This document shows, piece after piece, positions 1 through 5,896 of a stretch of DNA of 5,995 nt; position 1 is the first letter of the stretch; the number at the start of each line of letters is the position of its first letter. Source of the DNA: Synergistaceae bacterium. GTDB taxonomy: Bacteria; Synergistota; Synergistia; Synergistales; Aminobacteriaceae. A model generated the notes under the pieces. That model was not told where the DNA came from and ran no database searches. It saw nothing but the letters and a program-made list of their open reading frames with translations. The stretch covers positions 1-5,995 of the forward strand of contig JAAYJB010000252.1 in NCBI GenBank assembly GCA_012523155.1. The letters are read 5' to 3'. Made by a program: the position numbers and the translations under genes.

Positions 1-1636
1 CGAAACAGGTTCCTCCTATGAATTCCCGTATTATCGAGTTGTTGGGTATATTCTCAGTCGGCAGCATCGGAATGAAGCGCAGCATGGAGAGAAGCCGCTG
101 TGCGTCTCCGTAGACAGGCGAACATTCTGGAACGGTATGTAAAATCGGGTCAGCGTAGGCCCTCAGGGCAGAAAGTTCGTAGGGCAGGGATGAATTGAAC
201 ATAATATCCGCACGTTTCTGGTACGGAAAAACATATTTCATGGCTCCCTTTATGACATTCGGCCAGATGGTGAGGGTCGACTCGGGGGAATGCCCACGGG
301 TCCTGGCGTCCCTGACAAGACGGCGGAGAAGCCGGTTGTCAGTGGTACTGGTACGGTTGTGGTCATCGAGGTAGACCCCGGTGAGGGGAGATACAAATAT
401 TCCGTACCGCTCCTCCTTGGGGATGACGTCCGTTATCCTGTCGTTCAGACCGTGGATCCCTTCCATGATCAGGATATCTCCGGGCTTTAACGTAATTCTC
501 TTCCCCGGGAATTTTTTCCCCTCTATAAAGTCAAACTGGGGAATGACCACCTCTTCTCCCGCGAGGAGTCTGCCAAGATGGCCGCTCAGCATATCGAGTT
601 CAAGAGCTTCAATGACTTCAAAATCATAGTTCCCTTCCTCGTCCCTTGGAGTGTTTTCCCTGTCAACGAAATAATTGTCCATGGCGAGGGTCATGGGGTT
701 CTTGCCGCACACCTGGAGCTGGATTTTAAGTCTCTCCGAGAGAGTTGTCTTTCCCGATCCTGAAGGGCCTGAAATTGCGACCACCTTCACATTCGGCCGC
801 GAGGCTATTTCTTCGGCGATTTTCCCGAGATTCAGCGCATGAAAAGCCTCGGATATGAGGATGACCTCAAGTCCTTTTCCCTCCGCTATCTTCTGGTGAA
901 GGCTGTCCATTGTCCTCAGGCCGAGGACCTCGAGCCAACGGGCGTAGTCAAGGAATACGCCGGATAGGTTTTTGGAGGCCCGGAAGGGGGGCAGCGCAGA
1001 CGGATAGTTGATTGTAGGGAACTGAAGCACCATGCCCGGGCCAAGAGGTTTGAGGTCGAAGAGTTTCAGGTACCCTGTGGAAGGGGCAAGGGGTGCATAA
1101 TAATACCCGTAGAGATCAGCACACCTGTATAGTTCCACAGGATCGACTCCGGCCCACTTGAAGAGCCTTGCCACTTCTCCGCTCCCCTGCCGCTCAAAGA
1201 TTGCGCGCGCCTTGTCGAGCGAGACAACCTTGCGGATGAAGGGAAGGTCGCGTGAAACCAGGTCTGCCATCATGCTGCGTATCGCTTCGATGTCGTCCTG
1301 AGAGAGGTGTCCTTCGGGATCCTCCCAGTAATACCCCTCGCTTATGGAATGACGGAGGACAATATTTCTTCCGAGTGCCCTCCGGCACGCGAGGACAAGA
1401 AGGAAGCTCAGGGACCGCCGGTACACTTCCATTCCTTCAAAAGACGATGTGTCGATAAATTCCACATTTGTATTGTCCTCTATAACCCAGTCAAGAGAGC
1501 GAAGGTAATTATTCACCCTCCATGCGACGACCGTATCGCATCCGTCCGGTCTGCTTTCGGCAAGAACCGACTTTCCTGTTATGGGTACATCGCTCGAAAA
1601 AACCGGGCCGTTTTTAACATAAACTGTAAATGTCAA
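1..1636 (-). CDS. Nucleoside (uridine-type) kinase with ThrRS-like N-terminal domains, partial at C-terminus
   Basis: P-loop kinase of the uridine kinase/phosphoribulokinase family, expected to phosphorylate a nucleoside with a nucleoside triphosphate in the cytosol. Translation of the minus strand gives 545 open residues before the window edge. Residues 1-90 resemble a TGS domain and 91-150 the editing-associated (SAD) domain of threonyl-tRNA synthetase, including the HSISEGYYWE stretch near 96-105. The kinase half begins near 285: Walker A GPSGSGKTT at 290-298, substrate-region DNYF at 320-323, Walker B-like ILIMEGIH at 388-395, and an arginine-rich lid around 435-447 (LLRRLVRDARTRG). The final visible residues (NNSIIREFIGG) look like the usual end of this family, so only a few residues should be missing. 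The start is TTG, chosen because AGGAGGAT lies 7 bases upstream and no in-frame ATG or GTG fits. This architecture is an established family usually labelled nucleoside kinase or uridine kinase; the substrate is inferred. It is divergent from the GntR gene. Confidence 0.93.
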   Translation of the reverse strand, partial: MTFTVYVKNGPVFSSDVPITGKSVLAESRPDGCDTVVAWRVNNYLRSLDWVIEDNTNVEFIDTSSFEGMEVYRRSLSFLLVLACRRALGRNIVLRHSISEGYYWEDPEGHLSQDDIEAIRSMMADLVSRDLPFIRKVVSLDKARAIFERQGSGEVARLFKWAGVDPVELYRCADLYGYYYAPLAPSTGYLKLFDLKPLGPGMVLQFPTINYPSALPPFRASKNLSGVFLDYARWLEVLGLRTMDSLHQKIAEGKGLEVILISEAFHALNLGKIAEEIASRPNVKVVAISGPSGSGKTTLSERLKIQLQVCGKNPMTLAMDNYFVDRENTPRDEEGNYDFEVIEALELDMLSGHLGRLLAGEEVVIPQFDFIEGKKFPGKRITLKPGDILIMEGIHGLNDRITDVIPKEERYGIFVSPLTGVYLDDHNRTSTTDNRLLRRLVRDARTRGHSPESTLTIWPNVIKGAMKYVFPYQKRADIMFNSSLPYELSALRAYADPILHTVPECSPVYGDAQRLLSMLRFIPMLPTENIPNNSIIREFIGGTCF

Positions 1637-1641
1637 TGGTA

Positions 1642-1649
1642 ATCCTCCT
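1642..1649 (-). promoter_or_regulatory. Ribosome binding site of the nucleoside kinase (sets a TTG start)
   Basis: AGGAGGAT on the minus strand is an almost full anti-16S match, and its GGAGG core ends 7 bases before TTG at 1636-1634. It supports TTG as the initiation codon of the kinase. Confidence 0.8.
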
Positions 1650-1675
1650 CTCCGGGGAAAAACAGGGTTGCCTCT

Positions 1676-1703
1676 CTGACTAAAGTGGACTATGCTGTAT
1701 ATT
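1676..1703 (+). promoter_or_regulatory. Candidate promoter for the GntR regulator
   Basis: CTGACT (1676-1681, 4 of 6 to TTGACA) and TATATT (1698-1703, 5 of 6 to TATAAT) are separated by 16 bases. An alternative pair is TTGCCT at 1668-1673 with TATGCT at 1691-1696, spacing 17. Either would start transcription 25-40 bases upstream of the regulator's start codon. Confidence 0.35.
1682..1693. promoter_or_regulatory. Candidate GntR/FadR-type operator
   Basis: AAAGTGGACTAT contains AGT-GG-ACT with a matching outer A/T pair. The FadR subfamily of GntR regulators is known to prefer sites of the form t.GTa(N0-1)tAC.a; the GT, AC and final A agree, while the leading T and the central bases do not. The site sits in the spacer of the plus-strand promoter candidate and overlaps the minus-strand -10 candidate, so binding could block both. 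Linking it to the adjacent regulator is inference. Confidence 0.35.
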
Positions 1704-1717
1704 ATCATATCTGCCAA
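1689..1717 (-). promoter_or_regulatory. Candidate sigma-70-type promoter for the nucleoside kinase
   Basis: On the minus strand TTGGCA (1717-1712, 5 of 6 to consensus) is followed after 17 bases by CATAGT (1694-1689, 4 of 6). Transcription would begin near 1682, leaving a leader of about 45 bases before the TTG start. It overlaps the promoter candidate of the divergent regulator and the dyad at 1682-1693. Confidence 0.4.
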
Positions 1718-1728
1718 TAGGGAATACT

Positions 1729-1736
1729 GAGGTGAT
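1729..1736 (+). promoter_or_regulatory. Ribosome binding site of the GntR regulator
   Basis: GAGGTGAT is a full 8-base match to the 16S 3' end. It lies correctly for ATG at 1741 (GAGG plus 8 bases). The upstream in-frame GTG at 1732 and ATG at 1735 lie inside this site and so are unlikely starts. Confidence 0.75.
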
Positions 1737-1740
1737 GCTC

Positions 1741-2451
1741 ATGGAGACGGTGAAAGCGAAAACTAAGATTTACGATCAGGTTGTTGAGAAGGTCAAGAAG
1801 ATGATAGCCTCCGGAGAACTGCCCCAGGGGTCAGCGCTTCCGGCAGAACGCCAGCTCATTGAGGACCTGAATGTGAGCAGGAGCTCGCTGCGGGAAGGCT
1901 TTCGAATTCTCGAGATGATGGGTTTTATCGAGAGTATTCCCGGAAAAGGACGATTTGTGAGGAAATCCAGGGGTGAAGGCAGCCAGTCAGGGCGTGTTCC
2001 CCTTCAGGATGAAGCCATCCTCGAGCTAGTTGAGGCACGGCTCGTTCTCGAACCCGCTATCGCGGTTGAGGCTGCAAAACACGCTTCTCCTTCCGATCTT
2101 ACACGAATACGGAGAATACTGACAAAAACTGGAAAAGACGTTGAATCTCTTGAACACCGTGCACAGTGTGATTACGATTTCCATCTTGTCCTTGCCGAAT
2201 CAACGCATAATTTCATCTTCGTCAATATAGTCAAAATGACCTTCAACCTTATTATGGCTACGCACGAACGGATATATACTCTTCTTGACGATAAGGAAAT
2301 CTTTCTTCGGGAACATGAGGAAGTGTACGATGCCATCGTCGTCCGTGACCTTGAACGGGCTGCCCGGCTGATGAAAGCCCACGTTCAGCGCGTCTACAAG
2401 ACGCTCCAGAACGGGATAGCTCTCGAAGAGGTATACGGGGAAGAAAGCTGA
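1741..2451 (+). CDS. GntR family transcriptional regulator, FadR subfamily (FCD domain)
   Basis: DNA-binding regulator of 236 residues. A winged helix occupies residues about 8-75: IYDQVVEKVKKMI, then GxxLPAERQLIEDLNVSRSSLREGFRILEMMGFIE, then the wing GKGRFV. An all-helical FCD ligand-binding domain follows from about 90 to 222. The likely metal or ligand ligands of FCD domains are present as D144 and H148 (in CDYDFH), H192 (REHEEVYDAI) and H214 (MKAHV), so the effector site looks intact. Family members often sense carboxylates such as lactate, pyruvate, gluconate or other organic acids; the effector here cannot be read from sequence. ATG at 1741 is preferred over GTG 1732 because the ribosome binding site covers 1729-1736. 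The gene is divergent from the nucleoside kinase and convergent with the mutase. Autoregulation through the dyad at 1682-1693 is plausible. Confidence 0.93.
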   Translation: METVKAKTKIYDQVVEKVKKMIASGELPQGSALPAERQLIEDLNVSRSSLREGFRILEMMGFIESIPGKGRFVRKSRGEGSQSGRVPLQDEAILELVEARLVLEPAIAVEAAKHASPSDLTRIRRILTKTGKDVESLEHRAQCDYDFHLVLAESTHNFIFVNIVKMTFNLIMATHERIYTLLDDKEIFLREHEEVYDAIVVRDLERAARLMKAHVQRVYKTLQNGIALEEVYGEES

Positions 2452-2463
2452 CTCCCTTCCCCG
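2436..2463. terminator. Stem-loop at the convergent GntR/mutase gene ends, possible bidirectional terminator
   Basis: CGGGGAAG (2436-2443) and CTTCCCCG (2456-2463) form a perfect 8-bp stem with a 12-base loop that contains the regulator's TGA stop. The mutase stop begins 10 bases beyond. The stem is GC-rich and well placed to separate converging transcripts, but neither strand shows a T-run after it, so a canonical intrinsic terminator is not established. Confidence 0.35.
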
Positions 2464-2472
2464 GCAGAAGCA

Positions 2473-3855
2473 TCAGACCCTCCAGTCGAAATTCGGCAAT
2501 CCTTCAGCCAGAATGCGTTTCTTCAGGTCTGAAGAGATCGATTCCAGTTCCGCGGAAGTCTGTCCCTCACACCTCGTGACGATCACCGGCTGGGTGTTCG
2601 ATGCCCGTACGAGCCCCCACCCTCCCGCATACAGGATCCGTACGCCGTCAACGGTGATGGCTTCATGATCGGCAATAGCCTTATCCCTAATCCTTTCTAC
2701 CACATCAAACTTCTCTTCATCGGGACAGTCGATCCTGATTTCGTCGGTACTTTGGTAGACAGGAACATGGGCAAGCAGTCCTGACAGAGAAACGTCAGTA
2801 TTTGAAAGGATCCGAAAGAGCCGCGCCGCCGCATAGAAAGAATCATCAAAGCCAAAGTATTCGTCGGCGAAAAAGAAATGACCCGAGAGTTCTCCCGCAA
2901 AGACCGCCCCTATCTCCTTCATCTTCGCCTTGATGAGTGAATGCCCTGATTTCCAAAAAAGAGGCTTGCCGCCAAGCCTGTTTATCTCGTCCACCAGCGA
3001 CTGGGAGCACTTTACCTCCACGATGGCCTCGGCACCGGGGTGTTTCGGCAATATTTCACCCCAGAAAAGAGCCATGAGGATATCCCCCCAGATGATCTCT
3101 CCCCGTTCATCCACAACTCCGAGCCTGTCAGCGTCACCGTCGAAGGCAATTCCAACATCCGCTTTCCTGGTTTTGACCTCCTGAATAAGCGAAAGCAGGT
3201 TTTCCCTCTTTTGTGGATCGGGGTGATGATTCGGAAATCTTCCGTCAGGTTCCTCGTTGAGCATGAAAACTTCGCATCCGAGTGCTTCCAGTAGAGGACG
3301 AACAAGAATTCCTGCCGTTCCGTTTCCTGTGTCAGCGACGACTTTCAGCCTTCGCGGCCCGAGGGTGATTTTCGAAATCAGCATATCTTTATATTCTTCA
3401 CGGATCGTCCCGTATTCCAACGTCCCCACCGGATTTCCGGGGACCATATCATCTTCGGTGATCATGCGGTAAAGCTGTCGTATGTCCTCCCCGTATATTG
3501 TCGCCGTACCGCAGGAGAGCTTCAGGCCGTTCATATCTGAAGGATTATGGCTTCCGGTAACCATGACCCCTCCGTCAAGACCGAACCTGTGTATGCTCCA
3601 GTACAGCATGGGGGTCGTAACCGTGCCGAGCAGCAACACGTCAATTCCTGCCCATGTCAGCCCTTCCACGAGGGCTTTTTCTATCCTTTCTGTTGATAGT
3701 CGGATATCTCCTCCTATGGAGACCCGGGTTGCCCCCTTCCTCGCAAGCCAGGTCCCGAAAGCTTTCCCGATAGAGACAACGACAGGGTCGGCGAGATCGG
3801 TGTCCGCGATGCCTCGAATGTCATATTCCCGAAAAATAGTGGACGGTATATACAT
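2473..3855 (-). CDS. Phosphomannomutase/phosphoglucomutase (alpha-D-phosphohexomutase)
   Basis: Interconverts hexose 1- and 6-phosphates through a phosphoserine enzyme and a bisphosphate intermediate, supplying mannose-1-P or glucose-1-P for nucleotide sugars, glycans or glycogen. The protein has 460 residues, the usual size for the AlgC-like family, and all four signature loops are intact. These are the catalytic phosphoserine loop TGSHNP (100-105, Ser102), the metal loop DGDADR (239-244, Asp239/241/243), the sugar-binding loop GELSGH (321-326) and the phosphate-binding loop RASNTQP (417-423). The N-terminal FREYDIRG (8-15) is also typical. GELSGH in place of the commoner GEMSGH still fits a dual PMM/PGM; mannose versus glucose preference cannot be fixed from sequence. 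ATG at 3855 is chosen over the ATG at 3876 because AAGGAGGATC lies between them, 7 bases before 3855. The gene is convergent with the regulator and divergent from the AEC permease. Confidence 0.95.
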   Translation of the reverse strand: MYIPSTIFREYDIRGIADTDLADPVVVSIGKAFGTWLARKGATRVSIGGDIRLSTERIEKALVEGLTWAGIDVLLLGTVTTPMLYWSIHRFGLDGGVMVTGSHNPSDMNGLKLSCGTATIYGEDIRQLYRMITEDDMVPGNPVGTLEYGTIREEYKDMLISKITLGPRRLKVVADTGNGTAGILVRPLLEALGCEVFMLNEEPDGRFPNHHPDPQKRENLLSLIQEVKTRKADVGIAFDGDADRLGVVDERGEIIWGDILMALFWGEILPKHPGAEAIVEVKCSQSLVDEINRLGGKPLFWKSGHSLIKAKMKEIGAVFAGELSGHFFFADEYFGFDDSFYAAARLFRILSNTDVSLSGLLAHVPVYQSTDEIRIDCPDEEKFDVVERIRDKAIADHEAITVDGVRILYAGGWGLVRASNTQPVIVTRCEGQTSAELESISSDLKKRILAEGLPNFDWRV

Positions 3856-3859
3856 CAGC

Positions 3860-3869
3860 GATCCTCCTT
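3860..3869 (-). promoter_or_regulatory. Ribosome binding site of the mutase (decides the start)
   Basis: AAGGAGGATC on the minus strand has its GGAGG core 7 bases before ATG at 3855-3853. An upstream in-frame ATG at 3876 lies before this site and has no site of its own, so a protein extended by seven residues is unlikely. Confidence 0.8.
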
Positions 3870-3884
3870 TTTGCATTGTTCCTG

Positions 3885-3913
3885 TTGTGTGCAGCGAAGC
3901 GAGGCTGTATTAT
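3885..3913 (+). promoter_or_regulatory. Weak candidate promoter for the AEC permease
   Basis: TTGTGT (3885-3890, 3 of 6) and TATTAT (3908-3913, 5 of 6) are 17 bases apart. The -10 is good and the -35 poor, which would suit an activated or weak promoter. Transcription would begin near 3920, about 80 bases before the ATG. Confidence 0.25.
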
Positions 3914-3927
3914 TGAGCAAGTCGATT

Positions 3928-3941
3928 AGATGGGTCCATCT
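3928..3941. repeat. Perfect inverted repeat in the mutase/AEC intergenic region
   Basis: AGATGG-GT-CCATCT is a perfect 6-bp inverted repeat with a 2-base centre. It lies between the divergent genes, just downstream of the expected transcription start for the permease. The 2-base centre is too tight for a simple RNA hairpin, which favours a dimeric protein-binding site over a leader stem. No specific regulator can be named. The rest of the 144-bp gap shows nothing else I can support. Confidence 0.4.
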
Positions 3942-3999
3942 CCAGCCCGCTGTTCAGTCTCCCAAAACAGGCCGGCCCAAAAGAAAAGGAGCTTTCTTT

Positions 4000-4926
4000 A
4001 TGAACGAAATTTCTATTATCACCCCGATAGCGGCTGTCATTTTTTTCGGATGGTTCTTTACCTCAAGAGGGATCATACCCCAAGAGACGTTCAGGCATAA
4101 CAACAAGATTCTCTACTGGCTGTCAATACCGGCTCTTCTTCTTCGTCTTACAGCGAGAGCCGACCTGACAGCCCCCGGCAACATTCATCTCGTCCTCGCA
4201 GTCCATGCAGCATATATTATCATGCCCCTGCTGGCATGGGCAGCGGGCAGAATAGCCGGAGAAGAAAAAAACAGGCTCGCTATCTCGGCCCTTGTGTCAA
4301 TTCGCTCCAACCAGGTTTTCATGGGAATTCCAGCAATATCTATCGCTCTTGGACCGGCCGGACTCGAAAGCCTTTCGCTCTATTTTGCTGTAAGCCTGGT
4401 CGGGTATCACATGATCTCGATCACCAGCTCGCAGATGGTGCTCTCAGGAGGGATTACCCTACGGTCACTGGCAAAGACAGCAAAAAAACTTGCAGTCAAC
4501 CCGATGGTCCTCGCCTGCTTTCTGGGTATCGGCTTCTCGGCCGCAGGCATCCATGTATTTCCCCGCGCCCTCGACGTGACATTGAAGGTGCTCGGCGATA
4601 TCGGAACCGGCATGGCGCTGCTGGCCGTGGGAGCCGGGCTGGATTTTCGGTCAGCCCCTGCCGTGTTGCGCAAAACATGGAGGGACAGTTTCATTAAGCT
4701 CATTGTGCAGCCTGCCCTCGTATGGGCATGTCTTCTTCTCTGGCCGGTCGGGAATCTCATGGTTCAGGTCGTGGTATTTGTATGCGCCATGCCCGTGGCT
4801 GTAAATTCACTTGTTGTTGCCCAGGGGATGGGAATGGATGACCAGTATGCAAGCGAACTGATTGCCGTTACTACCCTGTTTTCCGCGATTACGCTGCCCG
4901 TATGGATACGGGTGCTTGGAATCTAA
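4000..4926 (+). CDS. AEC (auxin efflux carrier) family permease
   Basis: Inner-membrane secondary transporter of 308 residues, the normal size for bacterial AEC proteins, with about ten hydrophobic segments: roughly 4-23, 33-50, 62-83, 93-117, 123-146, 166-188, 198-222, 236-255, 256-275 and 286-306. Family landmarks are the RSNQVFMGIP stretch (102-111), NPMVLACFLGI from 167, a Gly-rich GxGMALLAVGAGL segment near 202-215, and MPVAVNSLVVAQ (264-275) followed by an S/T-rich last helix ending LPVWI. AEC members move organic anions or related solutes (malate or malonate in characterised bacterial cases); the substrate here is unknown. ATG 4000 is chosen because AAGGAG (3986-3991) lies 8 bases upstream. 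The open frame extends back to 3871, but that stretch is hydrophilic, overlaps the opposite mutase leader and is unlike the family. It ends 8 bp from the converging hydrolase. Confidence 0.9.
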   Translation: MNEISIITPIAAVIFFGWFFTSRGIIPQETFRHNNKILYWLSIPALLLRLTARADLTAPGNIHLVLAVHAAYIIMPLLAWAAGRIAGEEKNRLAISALVSIRSNQVFMGIPAISIALGPAGLESLSLYFAVSLVGYHMISITSSQMVLSGGITLRSLAKTAKKLAVNPMVLACFLGIGFSAAGIHVFPRALDVTLKVLGDIGTGMALLAVGAGLDFRSAPAVLRKTWRDSFIKLIVQPALVWACLLLWPVGNLMVQVVVFVCAMPVAVNSLVVAQGMGMDDQYASELIAVTTLFSAITLPVWIRVLGI

Positions 4927-4934
4927 TAGAGGTT

Positions 4935-5819
4935 TCAGGAATTCTTTTTCCAGACCAATCTGCCGCGGGTCACAACAGGCGAAATATGTCCTTCCTTTCG
5001 AAGCCATGAAAGGTGTGCAGAAATTGCCGCGGAGTTCAGGAGATACTCGCTGACCGACATTGAAAGAGAGAATCGGTCTGCAAGCGCCTGTACAATATCA
5101 TCCCTGCCGGACGGGCGGGAACAGCACTCGAGTACGGCTTCGCTTACCCGTAAAAGCCCTTTTCTGTTTGCATTGGCAAGAGGCACGATATCCTGCACTG
5201 CGGGGGCGTGACTGGGAACAAACCACGCTGCGTTTACCTTTTCAAGAAAGGAAAGTGTTTCAAGTGCTGAGCCTACATCGAGGACAAACATGATGGCGTA
5301 CTTTTCAATAATTTGTTCAGAAAACACGGAGTCAGCGATAAAAAAAACGTCATCAGGAGTACGGACTCCTATCATATCCAAGTAATGACCAGGCAGAGGG
5401 ACCGCTTCAAGCCCCGATTCATCGATGATACCTTTATTTGGTATCACCTTGTCAATGGTTGAAGGCTTCGCCTGGAGAAATTTATTGCACAGCTCTGCAA
5501 AAGGAAAGGCGGACCATAGCAGGAGGGGTTCGAGAAACGTCTCCTCTATGATAATGGCTTCGAGTTTTGTTGCCGCAACTGAACATCCTGTCCTTTTTTT
5601 CAGAAAACGGTTTCCTCCGCAATGATCCGCATGTGAATGAGTGGTGATGATCCGTTGCAGGGGCACACCGAGCTCTTCAACAAAACGGGCTATTTTTCTG
5701 CCCGCTTCATCGTCGATACCGCTGTCCACCATCCAGAATCCGTTTTTTGTCTGAAACAACCCCACGTTCACTCTACCCGGTATATATCCGGTGGATCCGG
5801 ACAGGTATACGCTCTCCAT
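4935..5819 (-). CDS. Metallo-beta-lactamase-fold hydrolase with winged-helix-like C-terminus
   Basis: Cytosolic MBL-fold metal-dependent hydrolase of 294 residues; no signal peptide is visible. The metal site looks complete: HSHADH at 61-66 (H61, H63, D65, H66), H145 in LPGH, D163 in IADS and H204 in PSHA. The N-terminal VNVGLFQ...MVDSG strand pair (17-34) is typical. An aromatic/Leu-rich insertion at about 95-117 (LEPLLLWSAFPFAELCNKFL) is a feature of one MBL subgroup and may cap the active site. After about residue 215 the fold ends, and a segment (222-294) with a helix-helix-strand pattern ending in LRKEGHI and RGRLVWKK resembles the winged-helix tail of LACTB2-like MBL proteins. The substrate is not known. 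ATG 5819 is preferred over ATG 5837 because AAGGGGGAT lies between them, its G-run ending 8 bases before 5819. It is convergent with the AEC permease. Confidence 0.88.
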   Translation of the reverse strand: MESVYLSGSTGYIPGRVNVGLFQTKNGFWMVDSGIDDEAGRKIARFVEELGVPLQRIITTHSHADHCGGNRFLKKRTGCSVAATKLEAIIIEETFLEPLLLWSAFPFAELCNKFLQAKPSTIDKVIPNKGIIDESGLEAVPLPGHYLDMIGVRTPDDVFFIADSVFSEQIIEKYAIMFVLDVGSALETLSFLEKVNAAWFVPSHAPAVQDIVPLANANRKGLLRVSEAVLECCSRPSGRDDIVQALADRFSLSMSVSEYLLNSAAISAHLSWLRKEGHISPVVTRGRLVWKKNS

Positions 5820-5825
5820 AGACAC

Positions 5826-5834
5826 ATCCCCCTT
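5826..5834 (-). promoter_or_regulatory. Ribosome binding site of the MBL hydrolase (decides the start)
   Basis: AAGGGGGAT on the minus strand lies 6-8 bases before ATG 5819-5817. The upstream ATG at 5837 is preceded only by an A-rich stretch with no Shine-Dalgarno match, so the six-residue longer form is unlikely. Confidence 0.65.
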
Positions 5835-5845
5835 CATTTTTATTT

Positions 5846-5876
5846 TTGCTCAAAAGCAGAAAATGTGCCCTAAATC
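5846..5876 (+). promoter_or_regulatory. Very weak candidate promoter for the right-hand gene
   Basis: TTGCTC (5846-5851, 4 of 6) is followed 19 bases later by TAAATC (5871-5876). The -10 and spacing are poor. It is listed because a start near 5880-5885 would place the whole fold at 5897-5967 inside the transcript. Confidence 0.15.
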
Positions 5877-5896
5877 CGCACCATGAAAAATAAAAA

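Noticed and set aside
290..763. Three overlapping plus-strand ORFs of 61-82 codons
   Set aside because: They lie opposite the nucleoside kinase, whose Walker A, Walker B and family ending are all on the minus strand. They show no domain and no good ribosome binding site.
1252..1642. Plus-strand ORFs, including one of 111 codons
   Set aside because: They are antisense to the ThrRS-like part of the kinase, with compositions typical of shadow frames.
2930..3916. Plus-strand ORFs of up to 144 codons opposite the mutase
   Set aside because: The minus-strand frame carries all four phosphohexomutase motifs; the opposite frames are low-complexity Ser/Pro/Arg-rich shadows.
3871..3999. N-terminal extension of the AEC permease by 43 residues
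   Set aside because: The extension is hydrophilic and Cys/Arg/Lys-rich, precedes the clear ribosome binding site at 3986-3991, and would displace the first membrane helix typical of the family.
4236..4760. ORFs of 153 (plus) and 117 (minus) codons inside the AEC gene
   Set aside because: They are out-of-frame shadows of a transmembrane protein with intact family motifs.
4916..4954. Terminator between the converging AEC and hydrolase genes
   Set aside because: Only a 5-bp TGGAA/TTCCA pairing with a long loop and the palindrome GAATTC are present; the T-run near 4943 is not preceded by a convincing stem.
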